Positions 1-9,908 of a stretch of DNA of 64,000 nucleotides are shown here, piece after piece. The translations under genes and the position numbers were made by a program. The notes under the pieces are model-generated. The model ran no database searches. It saw nothing but the letters and a program-made list of their open reading frames with translations, and was not told where the DNA came from. The number at the start of each line of letters is the position of its first letter. The first letter of the stretch is position 1. This stretch comes from Vibrio sp. SCSIO 43135 (GTDB lineage Bacteria; Pseudomonadota; Gammaproteobacteria; Enterobacterales; Vibrionaceae), in NCBI RefSeq assembly GCF_023716665.1, contig NZ_CP071859.1, positions 1,240,001 to 1,304,000 on the forward strand. Reading direction: 5' to 3'.

Positions 1-972
1 AAAGATGAGATCGTTTTTGGCGCTAATATGACGACCATGGCTTTTCACTTTAGCCGTGCGATAAGCCAAGAGTGGCAGGCTGGGGATGAGATTATTCTTA
101 GCGATGCCGATCATGGCGCGAATCGTTCTTCATGGGCGATGGCGGCAAAGGACAAAGGGGTTAAGGTTCACTACTTACCTGTCAAAGATAACACCTGTAA
201 TTTGGATCTAGATAAACTGCAATTACTGCTGAATGAAAAGACGCGTTTAGTTGCCGTCACTGCTGCGAGTAACTTGTCTGGAACCATTGTAGATATCGAG
301 AAAGTGACCAGATTGGCGAAAGCGAATGGTAGTGTCGTATTTATCGACGCGGTTCACCTTCTTCCTCACCAGATTGTTGATGTACAGGCTCTAGGAGCCG
401 ACTTTGTGGCTGGCTCAGCATATAAGTTCTTCGGGCCTCACTTGGGTGTTCTATTTGGCCGCAAAGAGATGCTTGAAAAGTATCAACCATACAAAGTAGA
501 GCCTGCGCCAAAGCATGCCCCAAATTGTTGGGAAACTGGCACACTGAACTTTGAAGCATTATCGGCATTCTCATCTGCGATTGATTATATCGCGTCTTTA
601 GGTGAGGGGAGCGATCTTAGAGCTAAACTTGTGTCTGCGTATGACAACGTTCATCAATATGAGCAATCTCTTGCAACTTACTTCTTAGCTCGCTTGAGTG
701 AGTTCCCAAGTATTGAACTGTTTGGTGAGTCTACTTCAAACAATCGCACTGCGACGTTTGCTTTGAGGTTTGGCAGCATTAATCCAGCAGATGTGGCTGC
801 GCATTTGGGTGAACATGAGATTTATACTTGGAGCGGTCATTTATATGCTGATCGACTCACTGATGCACTAGGCATCACGGAGAAAGGCGGCATATTGCGT
901 GTAGGGCTGATGCACTACAACACTAAAGCAGAAATTGATCGTTTCTTTAGCGCACTGAGTAGCGTGCTGTAA
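1..972 (+). CDS. Cysteine desulfurase-like PLP enzyme (VC1184-type), 5' truncated by window
   Basis: The frame is open from base 1, so this is the C-terminal 323 codons of a longer gene; the ATG at 28 is internal. It is a class V aminotransferase fold. The Schiff-base lysine lies in SAYKFFGPH (fragment residue about 142), preceded by an Asp-Ala-Val-His loop (FIDAVHLLPH) where PLP is bound. Family knowledge: these proteins resemble SufS/CsdA but form a separate subfamily with no established substrate, so sulfur transfer is an inference. I see no Cys in a typical SufS active-site loop in the C-terminal part. It stands alone, followed directly by a strong terminator. Confidence 0.85.
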   Translation, partial: KDEIVFGANMTTMAFHFSRAISQEWQAGDEIILSDADHGANRSSWAMAAKDKGVKVHYLPVKDNTCNLDLDKLQLLLNEKTRLVAVTAASNLSGTIVDIEKVTRLAKANGSVVFIDAVHLLPHQIVDVQALGADFVAGSAYKFFGPHLGVLFGRKEMLEKYQPYKVEPAPKHAPNCWETGTLNFEALSAFSSAIDYIASLGEGSDLRAKLVSAYDNVHQYEQSLATYFLARLSEFPSIELFGESTSNNRTATFALRFGSINPADVAAHLGEHEIYTWSGHLYADRLTDALGITEKGGILRVGLMHYNTKAEIDRFFSALSSVL

Positions 973-979
973 TAAAACA

Positions 980-1005
980 GAAAGCCACCATTTGGTGGCT
1001 TTTTA
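980..1005 (+). terminator. Intrinsic terminator after the cysteine desulfurase-like gene
   Basis: AAAGCCACC, loop ATTT, GGTGGCTTTTT: a perfect 9-bp stem with a T-run eight bases after the stop codon. Confidence 0.85.
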
Positions 1006-1045
1006 CTATTGATACTGCTTTGCAGATATTGAATTTCGATTGAGT

Positions 1046-1873
1046 TTACTCGTCGAACACTTCGACTTCGTAAGAGCCAAACTTGCGAATGTTGATAACA
1101 CCCGAATCAAAAATCAGGTATTGACCTTTGATGCCTTGCAGAGTGCCTGTGACCTCTGGATTCTTATCAAAGTTGTGAGAGGTGATCTTCGTTGGGTGCG
1201 CTTGAACAGGGTATTCAATTGGCGTGATGTCGGCACTTAAAACTTCGATAGCATCATCACCAAAAGTTTGTTTGATCTCAGCAATCTTGTCTTCTACTAA
1301 AGGTAACAACTCAGCAAACCTTTCTTCTAATGCCATGGCTTCACCATCGCCTTTGAGTAGCGTGCGCCAGTTGGTTTTATCTGCGATATGCTTGGCAAGT
1401 TCCACTTCGATTAGGCCCGAGATCTGGCGTGTTTTCACTTTAAAAATCGGTAGGCCTTGAGTCGCCCCTTGGTCAATCCAACGTGTTGGTATTTGCGTGT
1501 GGCGAGTAATGCCAACTTTTAAGCTAGATGTATTCGACAGGTAGACATAGTGGTCGACCATACAGTTAGCCTCACCCCACTCAGGCTCACGGCAGGTTCC
1601 CTGATCGTAGTGACAAGTTTCCGGCTTCATGATGCACATGTCGCAGCTTGCTAGTTTCTTCATACAAACAAAGCAGTGACCTTGAGAATAACTCTTCTTC
1701 GTTTTTTTACCACACGAGCAGCAGAAGATGTTGCCTGTGTGAGTCAGTGTAAGTGATTTACCGATAAATGGGTTGAGGGAAACCAACTCATCACCTACTG
1801 GCAGGCGATACTCCACCTGACCATCTAGAGACGCTTGCATTTTTCGAAGCGTACCTTTTGCGATTAAAGACAT
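1046..1873 (-). CDS. DUF2797 domain protein, cysteine-rich
   Basis: A 275-residue protein of a gammaproteobacterial family of unknown function (DUF2797). The N-terminal third carries a dense set of cysteines at about residues 51, 52, 54, 67, 70, 77, 80, 87 and 94 in CxC/CxxC spacing, which strongly suggests metal binding (zinc or an Fe-S centre). The centre holds a GIY-like stretch (YVYLSNTSSLKVGITR), reminiscent of GIY-YIG-type folds, but I cannot assign catalysis. It is convergent with the desulfurase-like gene and shares no operon. No signal peptide is seen, so it is probably cytoplasmic. Confidence 0.8.
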   Translation of the reverse strand: MSLIAKGTLRKMQASLDGQVEYRLPVGDELVSLNPFIGKSLTLTHTGNIFCCSCGKKTKKSYSQGHCFVCMKKLASCDMCIMKPETCHYDQGTCREPEWGEANCMVDHYVYLSNTSSLKVGITRHTQIPTRWIDQGATQGLPIFKVKTRQISGLIEVELAKHIADKTNWRTLLKGDGEAMALEERFAELLPLVEDKIAEIKQTFGDDAIEVLSADITPIEYPVQAHPTKITSHNFDKNPEVTGTLQGIKGQYLIFDSGVINIRKFGSYEVEVFDE

Positions 1874-2157
1874 GACATTGCTCTATAATTTTATTTAGGT
1901 GCGTAGTTTATCAAAAGTGGGCGCTAGATGGGATGTTCATTGGCGATTTCAAAATTTAGAGCATTAACGCGTTTGGTGCTGTATTAGCGTTTGTTGAAGT
2001 GACTCTAGAATTCTGGTGAAAAGAGCATCGTGCTACTGATATTATTGGCAGCAAAGTCTGATATTTGTTTAGTATATCGTTATTAAGAGCTTACAATTGC
2101 CTGCCTAAATTCGTCAGCGCAATTCATGTTGAACTGGCTCTGGAGTATCAGCAGTAA

Positions 2158-3459
2158 ATGAAATTAAAACATAAGTCTGTATTTGTGTTGGTTGTGATGA
2201 CACTGATTGTCGTACAGCTTTACCACGCCTATGGCGACGCCAAAACTAAGGTGATACTGCCAACTCAATACAGCTTTTTGGCAACTAATGATCAGGTGAG
2301 TAAGGGCAACTCAACTTCTGAGCTTTACCAAAGAAGCGGTAAGCCTGTGATGGATTGCGATTTAAAACACAGTGATGATTACCCTTGGCCATACTGTGGC
2401 GTCTCCATTCACATCAATCCAAATCCAGAAGTCGGCTTGGATTTGTCTCAATATCATACTGTTCGCCTAGATATAGACTTTAAAGCTCTGGATGACGGCG
2501 ATGATCCGCGTATGCGCTTTTACCTGCGCAACTACAACCCTGAATACTCGGTACCGGATAACGAATATACCCATAAATACAATGGCATCGAATACTTGCC
2601 ACAAGATGGTAAAGGTACGGTTGAAATCCCACTTGCGAGCCTACAGGTGATGACATGGTGGTTAGCGGATAACGATATAGGCATTAAGCACTCGGCACCA
2701 GAATTTAGCAATATCAATAAGATTGAATTCGCGACAGGTTCAGCAACAGAAGTTGGGCGCTATCAGATGTCGATTAATCGTATTGAGTTTATCGGCGACT
2801 ATATCAAAGGTGAAGACCTCTTTATGGGGCTTTTGTTCGTTTGGGTGACGATTGGCAGCCTTCTGACCTTTGGTGAAATCCGGCGTAATCGAAGAATGAT
2901 TCACCAAGCGAACTTAAGGCAAGCCCACTTAAAGAATATTAACCGCTCATTGCGCGCGCAGAACTTCGAATTTGCAGAGCTCGCTAGCCGAGATGCACTA
3001 ACGGGGGCGATGAACCGCCATGCAGCCCGTGAGTGGATGAAAAGTTATGGGACAATAAATGTCCCAAATCACCGCCAATTGTCAGTCCTGTACCTAGACA
3101 TTGATTACTTCAAAAATATTAACGACAAATTTGGTCACGCGTTAGGTGATGACATTTTGCGTGAGTTCGTGATGGTGATTCTAAGTGTGGTGCGAAAACA
3201 GGACCGGTTAGTTCGTTGGGGAGGAGAAGAGTTTATCGTTTTCTGCCCTGATACGGGATTAGAAGAAGCCGCTAAATTGGCGGAGCGCATCCGTACTTAC
3301 GTCGAAAATCACATTTGGGTTCATGGGGAAGTGCTCACCTGTAGTATTGGTGTTGCTGAGCTAGGATCAGGGAAGGCAACGGAGGCCATTGCGAGAGCGG
3401 ATGAAGCGCTCTATATCGCTAAGCATAACGGTCGAAACCAAGTTCACATCAGTGAGTAG
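2158..3459 (+). CDS. Membrane diguanylate cyclase with periplasmic jelly-roll-like sensor
   Basis: A 433-residue protein. Residues 1-25 form a signal-anchor; about 30-215 is a periplasmic domain rich in alternating beta motifs (LDIDFKALDDGDDPRMRFYL), resembling carbohydrate-binding/galactose-binding folds; a second membrane segment lies at about 219-238; a GGDEF domain fills about 275-430. The active-site motif is GGEEF (355-359), with DALTGAMNR at its start. The allosteric inhibition site RxxD (RKQD, 346-349) sits exactly five residues before GGEEF, so product inhibition by c-di-GMP is expected. It probably makes c-di-GMP in response to a periplasmic ligand, perhaps a sugar (inference). No operon partner is visible. 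Confidence 0.9.
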   Translation: MKLKHKSVFVLVVMTLIVVQLYHAYGDAKTKVILPTQYSFLATNDQVSKGNSTSELYQRSGKPVMDCDLKHSDDYPWPYCGVSIHINPNPEVGLDLSQYHTVRLDIDFKALDDGDDPRMRFYLRNYNPEYSVPDNEYTHKYNGIEYLPQDGKGTVEIPLASLQVMTWWLADNDIGIKHSAPEFSNINKIEFATGSATEVGRYQMSINRIEFIGDYIKGEDLFMGLLFVWVTIGSLLTFGEIRRNRRMIHQANLRQAHLKNINRSLRAQNFEFAELASRDALTGAMNRHAAREWMKSYGTINVPNHRQLSVLYLDIDYFKNINDKFGHALGDDILREFVMVILSVVRKQDRLVRWGGEEFIVFCPDTGLEEAAKLAERIRTYVENHIWVHGEVLTCSIGVAELGSGKATEAIARADEALYIAKHNGRNQVHISE

Positions 3460-3478
3460 CTGCGGTAATTCGCACTGC

Positions 3479-4303
3479 TCACTTTTCGGTTTCAGCGTCA
3501 CTTGTACTTGAAGTGCTGACATTCGGGTCGATACCTTCAAGGCTCAAAGTCGCTTCCGCTTGTGATATGGAAAACTCGGGCTCGGTTAAATTCGATTTGG
3601 CAATAGGTTCTTTTGGACCTAAAAATCGTGGCTGCGTATTGATGATGAACAAGTCTAAAAACGCTTTGCTTCGAGCAAACACTTCTCGCAATCGTATTTT
3701 TAATCCTGAATGATTGATAGGCCCGGGCACGGCTAAGCATTGAGCATTGATGTCGTGGTACTTGGCGATAAATAAGGCACGTTCACAATGAAAGCGTTGT
3801 GTAATGATAAGGAAGTCATCAGTGTCGAAAATTTCTTTCGCTCGTACGACGGAATCGAGGGTTCGGAACCCAGCGTAATCTAGGTAGATATTTTGTTCGG
3901 GGATATCGGCTTTGAGTAAGTCGCGTTTCATCGTCCAAGGCTCATTGTACGAGCGGTGAGCGTTGTCGCCACTAAGCAGTAGATTATTGACTTTACCTTG
4001 ATGAAATAACTCAATGGCCGCGTCCATTCGATGTGAATAGTATTCGTTAAGAACTCGACCTAGATACTTGCTCGTTCCTAGTACCACGGCCACATCGTAA
4101 TTATCTATCTCGCTGGTGTTAGTCGTGATGGAGTCAGAAGTCCCCCAACTTACCCAACGGTCAATGAGCACTACGAAGACCGCCATCAACAGCAATGCTG
4201 CTAAGCAAATTTTGAGTCCTTTCTTGAGTGCAGTAAAAGAGACGAGTTGAGTAACTCGAATTGCGACTCGCTGTATTAGATTTGTCTGTTCTTCTGAGCC
4301 CAT
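3479..4303 (-). CDS. sanA: SanA, envelope barrier protein (DUF218)
   Basis: A 274-residue protein. One membrane segment lies near residues 30-50, followed by a DUF218 domain with the hallmark VVLGTSKY, LLLSGDNAHRSYNEP, LDYAGFRTLDS and ITQRFHCERALFIA blocks, which closely match enterobacterial SanA. SanA supports the outer-membrane barrier (vancomycin exclusion at high temperature in E. coli); its biochemical activity is not settled. It is about 35 residues longer than the E. coli protein, because of an acidic Ser/Thr-rich tail. Its start overlaps the end of the upstream small membrane protein gene by 28 bp, indicating co-transcription. Confidence 0.9.
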   Translation of the reverse strand: MGSEEQTNLIQRVAIRVTQLVSFTALKKGLKICLAALLLMAVFVVLIDRWVSWGTSDSITTNTSEIDNYDVAVVLGTSKYLGRVLNEYYSHRMDAAIELFHQGKVNNLLLSGDNAHRSYNEPWTMKRDLLKADIPEQNIYLDYAGFRTLDSVVRAKEIFDTDDFLIITQRFHCERALFIAKYHDINAQCLAVPGPINHSGLKIRLREVFARSKAFLDLFIINTQPRFLGPKEPIAKSNLTEPEFSISQAEATLSLEGIDPNVSTSSTSDAETEK

Positions 4304-4620
4304 ATTCCGATAACAATGAAGCTACTTATAATAATGCTAAACATGATGCCCCGCTCTAAATCGAGCAGTGTCCGAGCAAGGTAAGGTGTTGCTTTTACAA
4401 TGATTAAGCCGTAACCAAATGCGTTTATCAAGATAAATACAGAAGTGCGGATCAGAAAATGCTGCATGCGAAGAGCATTTCTTAGCATTCGATTAATTTC
4501 GCCGCCAAACATGACCAATGCACATGCAATCAAAGCGGTTGATATTTCTGAAAGGTACGGGACGAAATAGCCACCTAGAGTATTTAAGAAATTTGGCATG
4601 TCATCAGAAGTGTCATTCAA
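4276..4620 (-). CDS. Small inner-membrane protein, probably DUF3392
   Basis: A 114-residue protein with three hydrophobic segments (about 22-40, 57-77 and 90-108). The pattern FVPYLSEISTALIACALVMFGG followed by IN+MLRN resembles the DUF3392 family of short gammaproteobacterial membrane proteins. Its function is unknown. The gene overlaps sanA by 28 bp and precedes it in the same direction, so a two-gene envelope operon is likely. The family name is from memory, not from a search. Confidence 0.75.
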   Translation of the reverse strand: MNDTSDDMPNFLNTLGGYFVPYLSEISTALIACALVMFGGEINRMLRNALRMQHFLIRTSVFILINAFGYGLIIVKATPYLARTLLDLERGIMFSIIISSFIVIGIWAQKNRQI

Positions 4621-4673
4621 AGAGAGCTAAGAGATTATCACGAAGCCTGCTGGCCATAAAAGATACCGAATAA

Positions 4674-4702
4674 GAAAAAACCTCGCACTAGGCGAGGTTT
4701 TT
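4674..4702 (-). terminator. Intrinsic terminator of maeA
   Basis: AAAAAACCTCG CACTAGG CGAGGTTTTT. It is symmetrical, so it can stop maeA (minus strand); A- and T-runs flank both sides. Confidence 0.8.
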
Positions 4703-4718
4703 GTATCAACTTCAAAGA

Positions 4719-6407
4719 TTAGAACGCAGTACGCTTATAACGGCGGTAAACTGGTTGCCAGAAGTGTTGATCGATAGCAGATTCTAGCGCTTCGTCAGTG
4801 ATCTCTAATGCCACACCTTGCTCAATCGCTTTCTTCGCTACGGCAAATGCGATCTTCTTCGATACCGAGTGAATCGCTTCTAGTGGCGGTAGCAGTGCAC
4901 CTTGACCGTTGATGGCTAGTGGTGAACAAGTTGCAAGTGCGCGGCTAGACTCCATTAACATTTCGTCTGTGACACGTTTTGCGTTCACTGCTAATACACC
5001 TAGGCCAATGCCAGGGAAGATGTAGCTGTTGTTACACTGTGCGATTGGGTACGTTTTACCATCATGAACCACAGGCTCAAATGGGCTTCCTGTTGCAACG
5101 AGTGCTTCGCCGTTAGTCCAACGAATAATATCGTTAGGTGTTGCCTCTACGCGGCTCGTTGGGTTAGAAAGAGGGAATACAATTGGGCGTTCACAGTGTT
5201 TATGCATCTCTTGGATGATTTCTTTGCTAAATAGACCCGGAGCACCCGAAACACCAATAAGTACAGTTGGTTTTGCATTGTGCATAACATCAAACAACGA
5301 GAAACCATTGGCTTCACATTCCCAATCTTTAGTGTCTGCGGTTTTCTGTACCAAACGCTGCTGGAAGTCGAGTAAGTTCGGCATACCTTCTTGCAGCAAG
5401 CCCCAACGGTCAACCATGTAAACTTGAGAACGTGCTTGCGCATCGCTGATCCCTTCAGACACCATTTGCGCAATGATCGCTTCCGCAATACCACAACCAG
5501 CAGAGCCAGCACCTAAGAAGGTGATGCGTTGCTCTGATAGCTTGCTGCCAGCAGCCTGACAAGCGGCAAGTAGTGAGCCAACTGTAACTGCAGCAGTACC
5601 TTGGATGTCATCGTTAAAACAGCAGATGCGATCTTTGTAGCGCTCTAGAAGTGGCATCGCGTTTTTCTGCGCAAAATCTTCAAACTGAATGAGTGCATCA
5701 GGCCAGCGGCGTTGAACAGCTTGGATGAACTCTTCAACAAAGGCATCGTAATCAGCGCCTGTGATACGAGGATGACGCCAGCCCATATACATTGGGTCAG
5801 CAAGACGTTGAGGGTTGTTTGTACCGACATCAAGAACGATTGGTAGTGTATACGCTGGGCTGATACCGCCACACGCTGTGTATAGAGCCAGCTTACCAAT
5901 TGGAATCCCCATTCCGCCGATACCTTGGTCGCCAAGACCTAAGATACGCTCACCATCGGTAACAACGATGACTTTAACATTGTGGCTCGATGCGTTGTTT
6001 AGGATGTCATCGATACGGTCGCGGTTAGCGTATGACACGAATAGGCCACGTCCACGACGGTAAATATTAGAAAAGTTCTCACACGCTGCACCCACAGTTG
6101 GCGTGTAAATGATAGGCATCATCTCAGAAATATGATTCTGAACTAGGCGATAGAACAACGTTTCGTTGGTATCTTGAATATTACGTAGGTAGATGTGCTT
6201 ATCCATATCGCTTTCGAAGTTACGATATTGTTGATATGCACGTTCAACTTGCTCTTGAATGGTCTCTGTGGTTTCTGGAAGAAGCCCTTCAAGGTTGAAA
6301 GAACTGCGTTCTTCGGCAGAGAATGCACTGCCTTTGTTCAGAAGAGGGGTGCTCAATAGCGCAGGTCCAGCGTACTGGATATATAGAGGGCGTTTATCGT
6401 TGTTCAT
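4719..6407 (-). CDS. maeA: NAD-dependent malic enzyme
   Basis: A 562-residue cytosolic enzyme converting malate to pyruvate and CO2 with reduction of NAD+. It shows the malic-enzyme signature [18 protein letters not shown], the N-terminal [21 protein letters not shown] block, the dinucleotide-binding [13 protein letters not shown], and the C-terminal ATGSPFEPV and FPGIGLG motifs. Its length matches E. coli MaeA (565), so it is full length. The gene is divergent from the HrpB-like helicase gene across about 155 bp that must hold both promoters; the Shine-Dalgarno is weak (AGG about nine bases upstream of ATG). Confidence 0.95.
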   Translation of the reverse strand: MNNDKRPLYIQYAGPALLSTPLLNKGSAFSAEERSSFNLEGLLPETTETIQEQVERAYQQYRNFESDMDKHIYLRNIQDTNETLFYRLVQNHISEMMPIIYTPTVGAACENFSNIYRRGRGLFVSYANRDRIDDILNNASSHNVKVIVVTDGERILGLGDQGIGGMGIPIGKLALYTACGGISPAYTLPIVLDVGTNNPQRLADPMYMGWRHPRITGADYDAFVEEFIQAVQRRWPDALIQFEDFAQKNAMPLLERYKDRICCFNDDIQGTAAVTVGSLLAACQAAGSKLSEQRITFLGAGSAGCGIAEAIIAQMVSEGISDAQARSQVYMVDRWGLLQEGMPNLLDFQQRLVQKTADTKDWECEANGFSLFDVMHNAKPTVLIGVSGAPGLFSKEIIQEMHKHCERPIVFPLSNPTSRVEATPNDIIRWTNGEALVATGSPFEPVVHDGKTYPIAQCNNSYIFPGIGLGVLAVNAKRVTDEMLMESSRALATCSPLAINGQGALLPPLEAIHSVSKKIAFAVAKKAIEQGVALEITDEALESAIDQHFWQPVYRRYKRTAF

Positions 6408-6563
6408 TGTTGGCCTATTGTAGGGTGGAAGGGAACCCGAAAATGATAGGGATTCGTCACCGTATTGTAAACAGAAATGAGGTTTTTGTGGATTGATATC
6501 TTTCGCTCAAACAAGCGGATAAGAGTATAATAGTCACAATTTACAAAATTGTTAAAAAAAGCC

Positions 6564-8909
6564 ATGTCCCGCCTTCCTATCGACACCCTCAAAGAATCGT
6601 TTTTGCAGCGATTACCGCAGACTCATTTAATTGTAGAAGCCGAAACAGGATCGGGGAAATCAACTCGATTACCAATGTGGGCTAGTGAGCAAGGAAGAGT
6701 GCTGGTTATTGAGCCACGAAGAATAGCCTGCACGTCTCTTGCCCAGTTCCTTAGCCAAGAGCGCGGCGAAAAACTAGGCGAGTCAGTAGGCTACGCGATC
6801 AAGTTAGAGAATGTGTACTCTGATCAGAGCCAAGTGGTGTTTGTGACTCCAGGTGTGGCACTGAAATGGTTTGCTGAGAACAAACTAAAAGCATTCGATA
6901 TCGTCTTGGTTGATGAATTTCATGAACGGCGTTGGGATACTGACCTGCTGGTAGCGATGCTCAAAGCGAGCCAATCACATCGTCTAGTGATTACTTCTGC
7001 TACGATCGAAGGTGAAAAACTTGCTCGTTATGTGGGCGCAGATAGGCTGCATGCGTCAGGGCGGCACTTCGATGTTACGGTTGAACATCGAGCGGTCGAC
7101 TCCCACCATTTGCCTCAACTCAAAAATATTGAGCAACGCGTTCATCAAGAAGTCGCAAGCCAACTGCTCACTGATGGGGCTGATATACTGGTCTTCCTGC
7201 CTGGAAGAAAAGAAATCGCCCAGTGTGCAGCTACACTCAAGTCGTTCCCACAATTACTGATTGTGCCTCTACATGCGTCCGTGTCTGATGAACAGCGACT
7301 CCTTGCTCTAACTAAGCAGCCCCAACGTAAGGTTGTGCTCGCGACCAATGTGGCGGAAACCTCTCTCACTATACCGAATATTTCGACCGTGATAGATAGT
7401 GGCTTAGAAAGGCGCACCGTCCAACGTAACGGCCGGTCTACCTTAATGTTGTCGCATATCTCCAAGGCCAGTGCTAAACAAAGAATGGGCCGCGCGGGCC
7501 GTGTTATGCAGGGAGAGTGTATCCGATTGTATGGAAAGCATGCAGCCCTTGAAGCCGCAACACCTCCGGAGCTTCAGCGAGAGGGGCTAACAGAACCAAT
7601 GCTAGCAGCCGCGACATGCGGTTATAAACTTCAAGATTTGGATTGGTTAGACACGATTCCTGAAAAGTCTCTTGAAGCTGCAAGCTTGGTGTTAAGAGAT
7701 ATGGGGGCGATTGACGAAGATGGCACAGTTACAGAGCATGGTACAAAACTCTCCCCATTGCCTATCGATGCACTGTATGCCGATCTGGTTACTCGCTCAG
7801 AGCCAAAAGCGGTGAAAGAGGCAATGGTAGATTTGGCAGCAGCTCTGGCAGTACCAGCCTCTCTTTATACTCTGAGCAGTAATGCCGATAATGTAGAGGC
7901 ATTACTTCGTGAAGAACCGTTTGGTTGCGATGCAAGTATACTTATTCGACTAGTGCGCGGAGACGATCTTCCTGGTGTTAGTGTTGATCAAGAAGCAGTA
8001 AAAGAAGCCCGAGGTTTGGCTGCACAAATGCGTGAGTTGTTTGAACTACCAAGCTTGTGTGTCGCTTCGCGATTCGAAAGGCATACCTTAGCGGAAGAGA
8101 TTGCACGACTACATCCAGAACTATTGTTTGTGCGCAGGGTGAAACGTCGAGAGGCATTCGGTAATGGTGTCATGGAAGTGTTACCAGCAAGAAATAGCCG
8201 TGTGACAGACAAGCACGAAGCGATGTTGGTGTTGGACACTCATAGTTTACCAGGCCGAGGTGTAAAGCAGACCCTAAATTTGGCGACTGTTGTGATGCCC
8301 GTGCCCCTGAGCCTATTCGCGGCATTGGAGATAGGAGAGTGGATTCAGGGTGAAAGTACTGTAGAGAATGGAACTGCTTACAGTGCACTAGAGCTGGTTT
8401 ATGCTGGCCGCTCAGTGATGAGTAAGCGAGTAGAGGTTCAGGGTGAACTGGCCCTAAAACCTATCCTAGATTCAGTACTCAGCGGGGAAATATTCCCAGG
8501 CTTTGCCGAAAAATTGCAGCAACAAATACAGCACTGGCGGCTTTATGTAGAGCTAGGGCTCGCCGATGTTGAGTGTCATCAAGATTTGGATTTTGAACGT
8601 TGGTTTTGCGAACAACTTACTATGCTTGAGCTAGAATCGATCGAAGACCTTGCGCTGTTCAGTGAAGAAGATTTTCAGTTTGAAGGCATTCCATACTGGG
8701 AGTATCAAGAGTTCGCTGAAAAATACCCTCTACGTTTGGCATTGGGGGATCTCAACGTCAGTGTGGAGTATATGCCGAAACGCAAACTCGTTTATGTGGT
8801 ATACGAAAATGGCCTGCGCAAGAAAGACCCAAAACGTTGGGAGCTACCAGTGTGGAAAGGTTGGAGAATTCAGTATAAGAAAGCCAGTCGAATCGTAGAC
8901 ATTAAGTAG
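6564..8909 (+). CDS. HrpB-like DEAH-type ATP-dependent helicase
   Basis: A 781-residue protein starting at ATG 6564; a TTG 15 bases upstream is less likely. Helicase motifs in order: GSGKST (motif I, about residue 32), EPRRIAC (Ia), DEFHER (motif II, the HrpB variant of DEAH), SAT (III), TNVAETSLTI (V) and QRMGRAGR (VI). A winged-helix/HA2 region follows, then a long C-terminal region that I do not recognise as a standard HrpB C-terminal domain. HrpB proteins are putative RNA helicases without a known essential substrate. This may be a paralogue of a canonical HrpB elsewhere in the genome (inference). Confidence 0.85.
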   Translation: MSRLPIDTLKESFLQRLPQTHLIVEAETGSGKSTRLPMWASEQGRVLVIEPRRIACTSLAQFLSQERGEKLGESVGYAIKLENVYSDQSQVVFVTPGVALKWFAENKLKAFDIVLVDEFHERRWDTDLLVAMLKASQSHRLVITSATIEGEKLARYVGADRLHASGRHFDVTVEHRAVDSHHLPQLKNIEQRVHQEVASQLLTDGADILVFLPGRKEIAQCAATLKSFPQLLIVPLHASVSDEQRLLALTKQPQRKVVLATNVAETSLTIPNISTVIDSGLERRTVQRNGRSTLMLSHISKASAKQRMGRAGRVMQGECIRLYGKHAALEAATPPELQREGLTEPMLAAATCGYKLQDLDWLDTIPEKSLEAASLVLRDMGAIDEDGTVTEHGTKLSPLPIDALYADLVTRSEPKAVKEAMVDLAAALAVPASLYTLSSNADNVEALLREEPFGCDASILIRLVRGDDLPGVSVDQEAVKEARGLAAQMRELFELPSLCVASRFERHTLAEEIARLHPELLFVRRVKRREAFGNGVMEVLPARNSRVTDKHEAMLVLDTHSLPGRGVKQTLNLATVVMPVPLSLFAALEIGEWIQGESTVENGTAYSALELVYAGRSVMSKRVEVQGELALKPILDSVLSGEIFPGFAEKLQQQIQHWRLYVELGLADVECHQDLDFERWFCEQLTMLELESIEDLALFSEEDFQFEGIPYWEYQEFAEKYPLRLALGDLNVSVEYMPKRKLVYVVYENGLRKKDPKRWELPVWKGWRIQYKKASRIVDIK

Positions 8910-9130
8910 AAAATCTTGCTAAGTAGGGTTATTTGTTTGTTCTTCGAAATATTAATCTTTCCGACAAAGATTTAGAAAACGTGTACACACTTTGTTACTA
9001 AACTGGTTTTTATATACCATTTCATCCTTTATTTTAGTCATAAAAGACTAATGTTTTATATCCTATTGCTATAACAACTTGGTTGGATGATATTAAGTAC
9101 ATTGTATTGCTAGTTATCGAGGGTAACGAT

Positions 9131-9517
9131 ATGGAACATCAGGAAGCACAATGTGTAGAGTTTGATTACACATCATTTCTTGGCGCCTCGTGTAGTAAGA
9201 AATGGACGTTTTTAGAGGCAATGAGTACGTTTGCGCCAATCTTCAGTTTGATGTGGCGAGACAATATAAAAGAACTAAGCACGCCCCAAGACCGATTGTG
9301 GGAAGCGGCTTTGAAGTCTTTATCGGCAAGCCGTAGCGACGAGTCAAACTTAGTGACACTGTGCGAACTTGCTAAGTACGAAGGGATCAGCCAGTTAAAA
9401 TTGGTGATGCCTTATACACTGGATTCAGACCAAATCGAAATGATTAAATCGAAAAGCAGTGTTCAAATTTCCCCAACTTCCCACGAAGAGTTCCTGATCG
9501 AACTCAATCTTCACTAA
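9131..9517 (+). CDS. Hypothetical protein, 128 residues
   Basis: An open frame from ATG 9131, preceded by GAGGGTAACGAT (good Shine-Dalgarno). An in-frame upstream ATG at 9083 lacks one. No signal peptide or membrane helix is visible. The protein is mildly acidic and ends in a predicted alternating strand/helix region (ISQLKLVMPYTLDSDQIEMI). I do not recognise the family. About 220 AT-rich bases precede it, containing two small inverted repeats near 8957-8976 and 9036-9052. It ends just before the MITE-like element. Confidence 0.6.
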   Translation: MEHQEAQCVEFDYTSFLGASCSKKWTFLEAMSTFAPIFSLMWRDNIKELSTPQDRLWEAALKSLSASRSDESNLVTLCELAKYEGISQLKLVMPYTLDSDQIEMIKSKSSVQISPTSHEEFLIELNLH

Positions 9518-9632
9518 CTGATATTACTGGCAGGCTACCTATTGGTGGGCTGCCGCTAATCTATTCATTTTTCGCACTTTTTGTGCTCAAAATCTCATCA
9601 GAAAATACGAGTTAGTCTATTATAAATAGAGG

Positions 9633-9653
9633 CTAGGGTCTGTTGATCTTTCG
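9633..9653 (+). repeat. Left terminal inverted repeat of MITE-like element
   Basis: Twenty-one bases that are perfectly complementary to 9909-9929. Confidence 0.9.
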
Positions 9654-9908
9654 AGCTGATTTTTGCAGCACTTTGTGGAAGATTTCTACAAGGCAGAGGC
9701 TTTGATGTGTAGCTAGCCTACATGAGAAGCCGATAACGCAGTAGAAATGAACCACAAAGGCTGCCCGAAGGGTTCGGCTACGCGCCCCGGATTAAAATCG
9801 TTTTATACTTCGTTGAAGACTATTTGCTTAGAATGACTAGGCTACACAGTCTTCGCCTCGCCTAAAACGATTTTGACTAGGCGTCCCCAGCCGAACAAAA
9901 TTTAACCG

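Noticed and set aside
5147..5512. 121-codon frame inside maeA on the same strand
   Set aside because: Entirely overlaps the conserved catalytic part of malic enzyme; no family resemblance.
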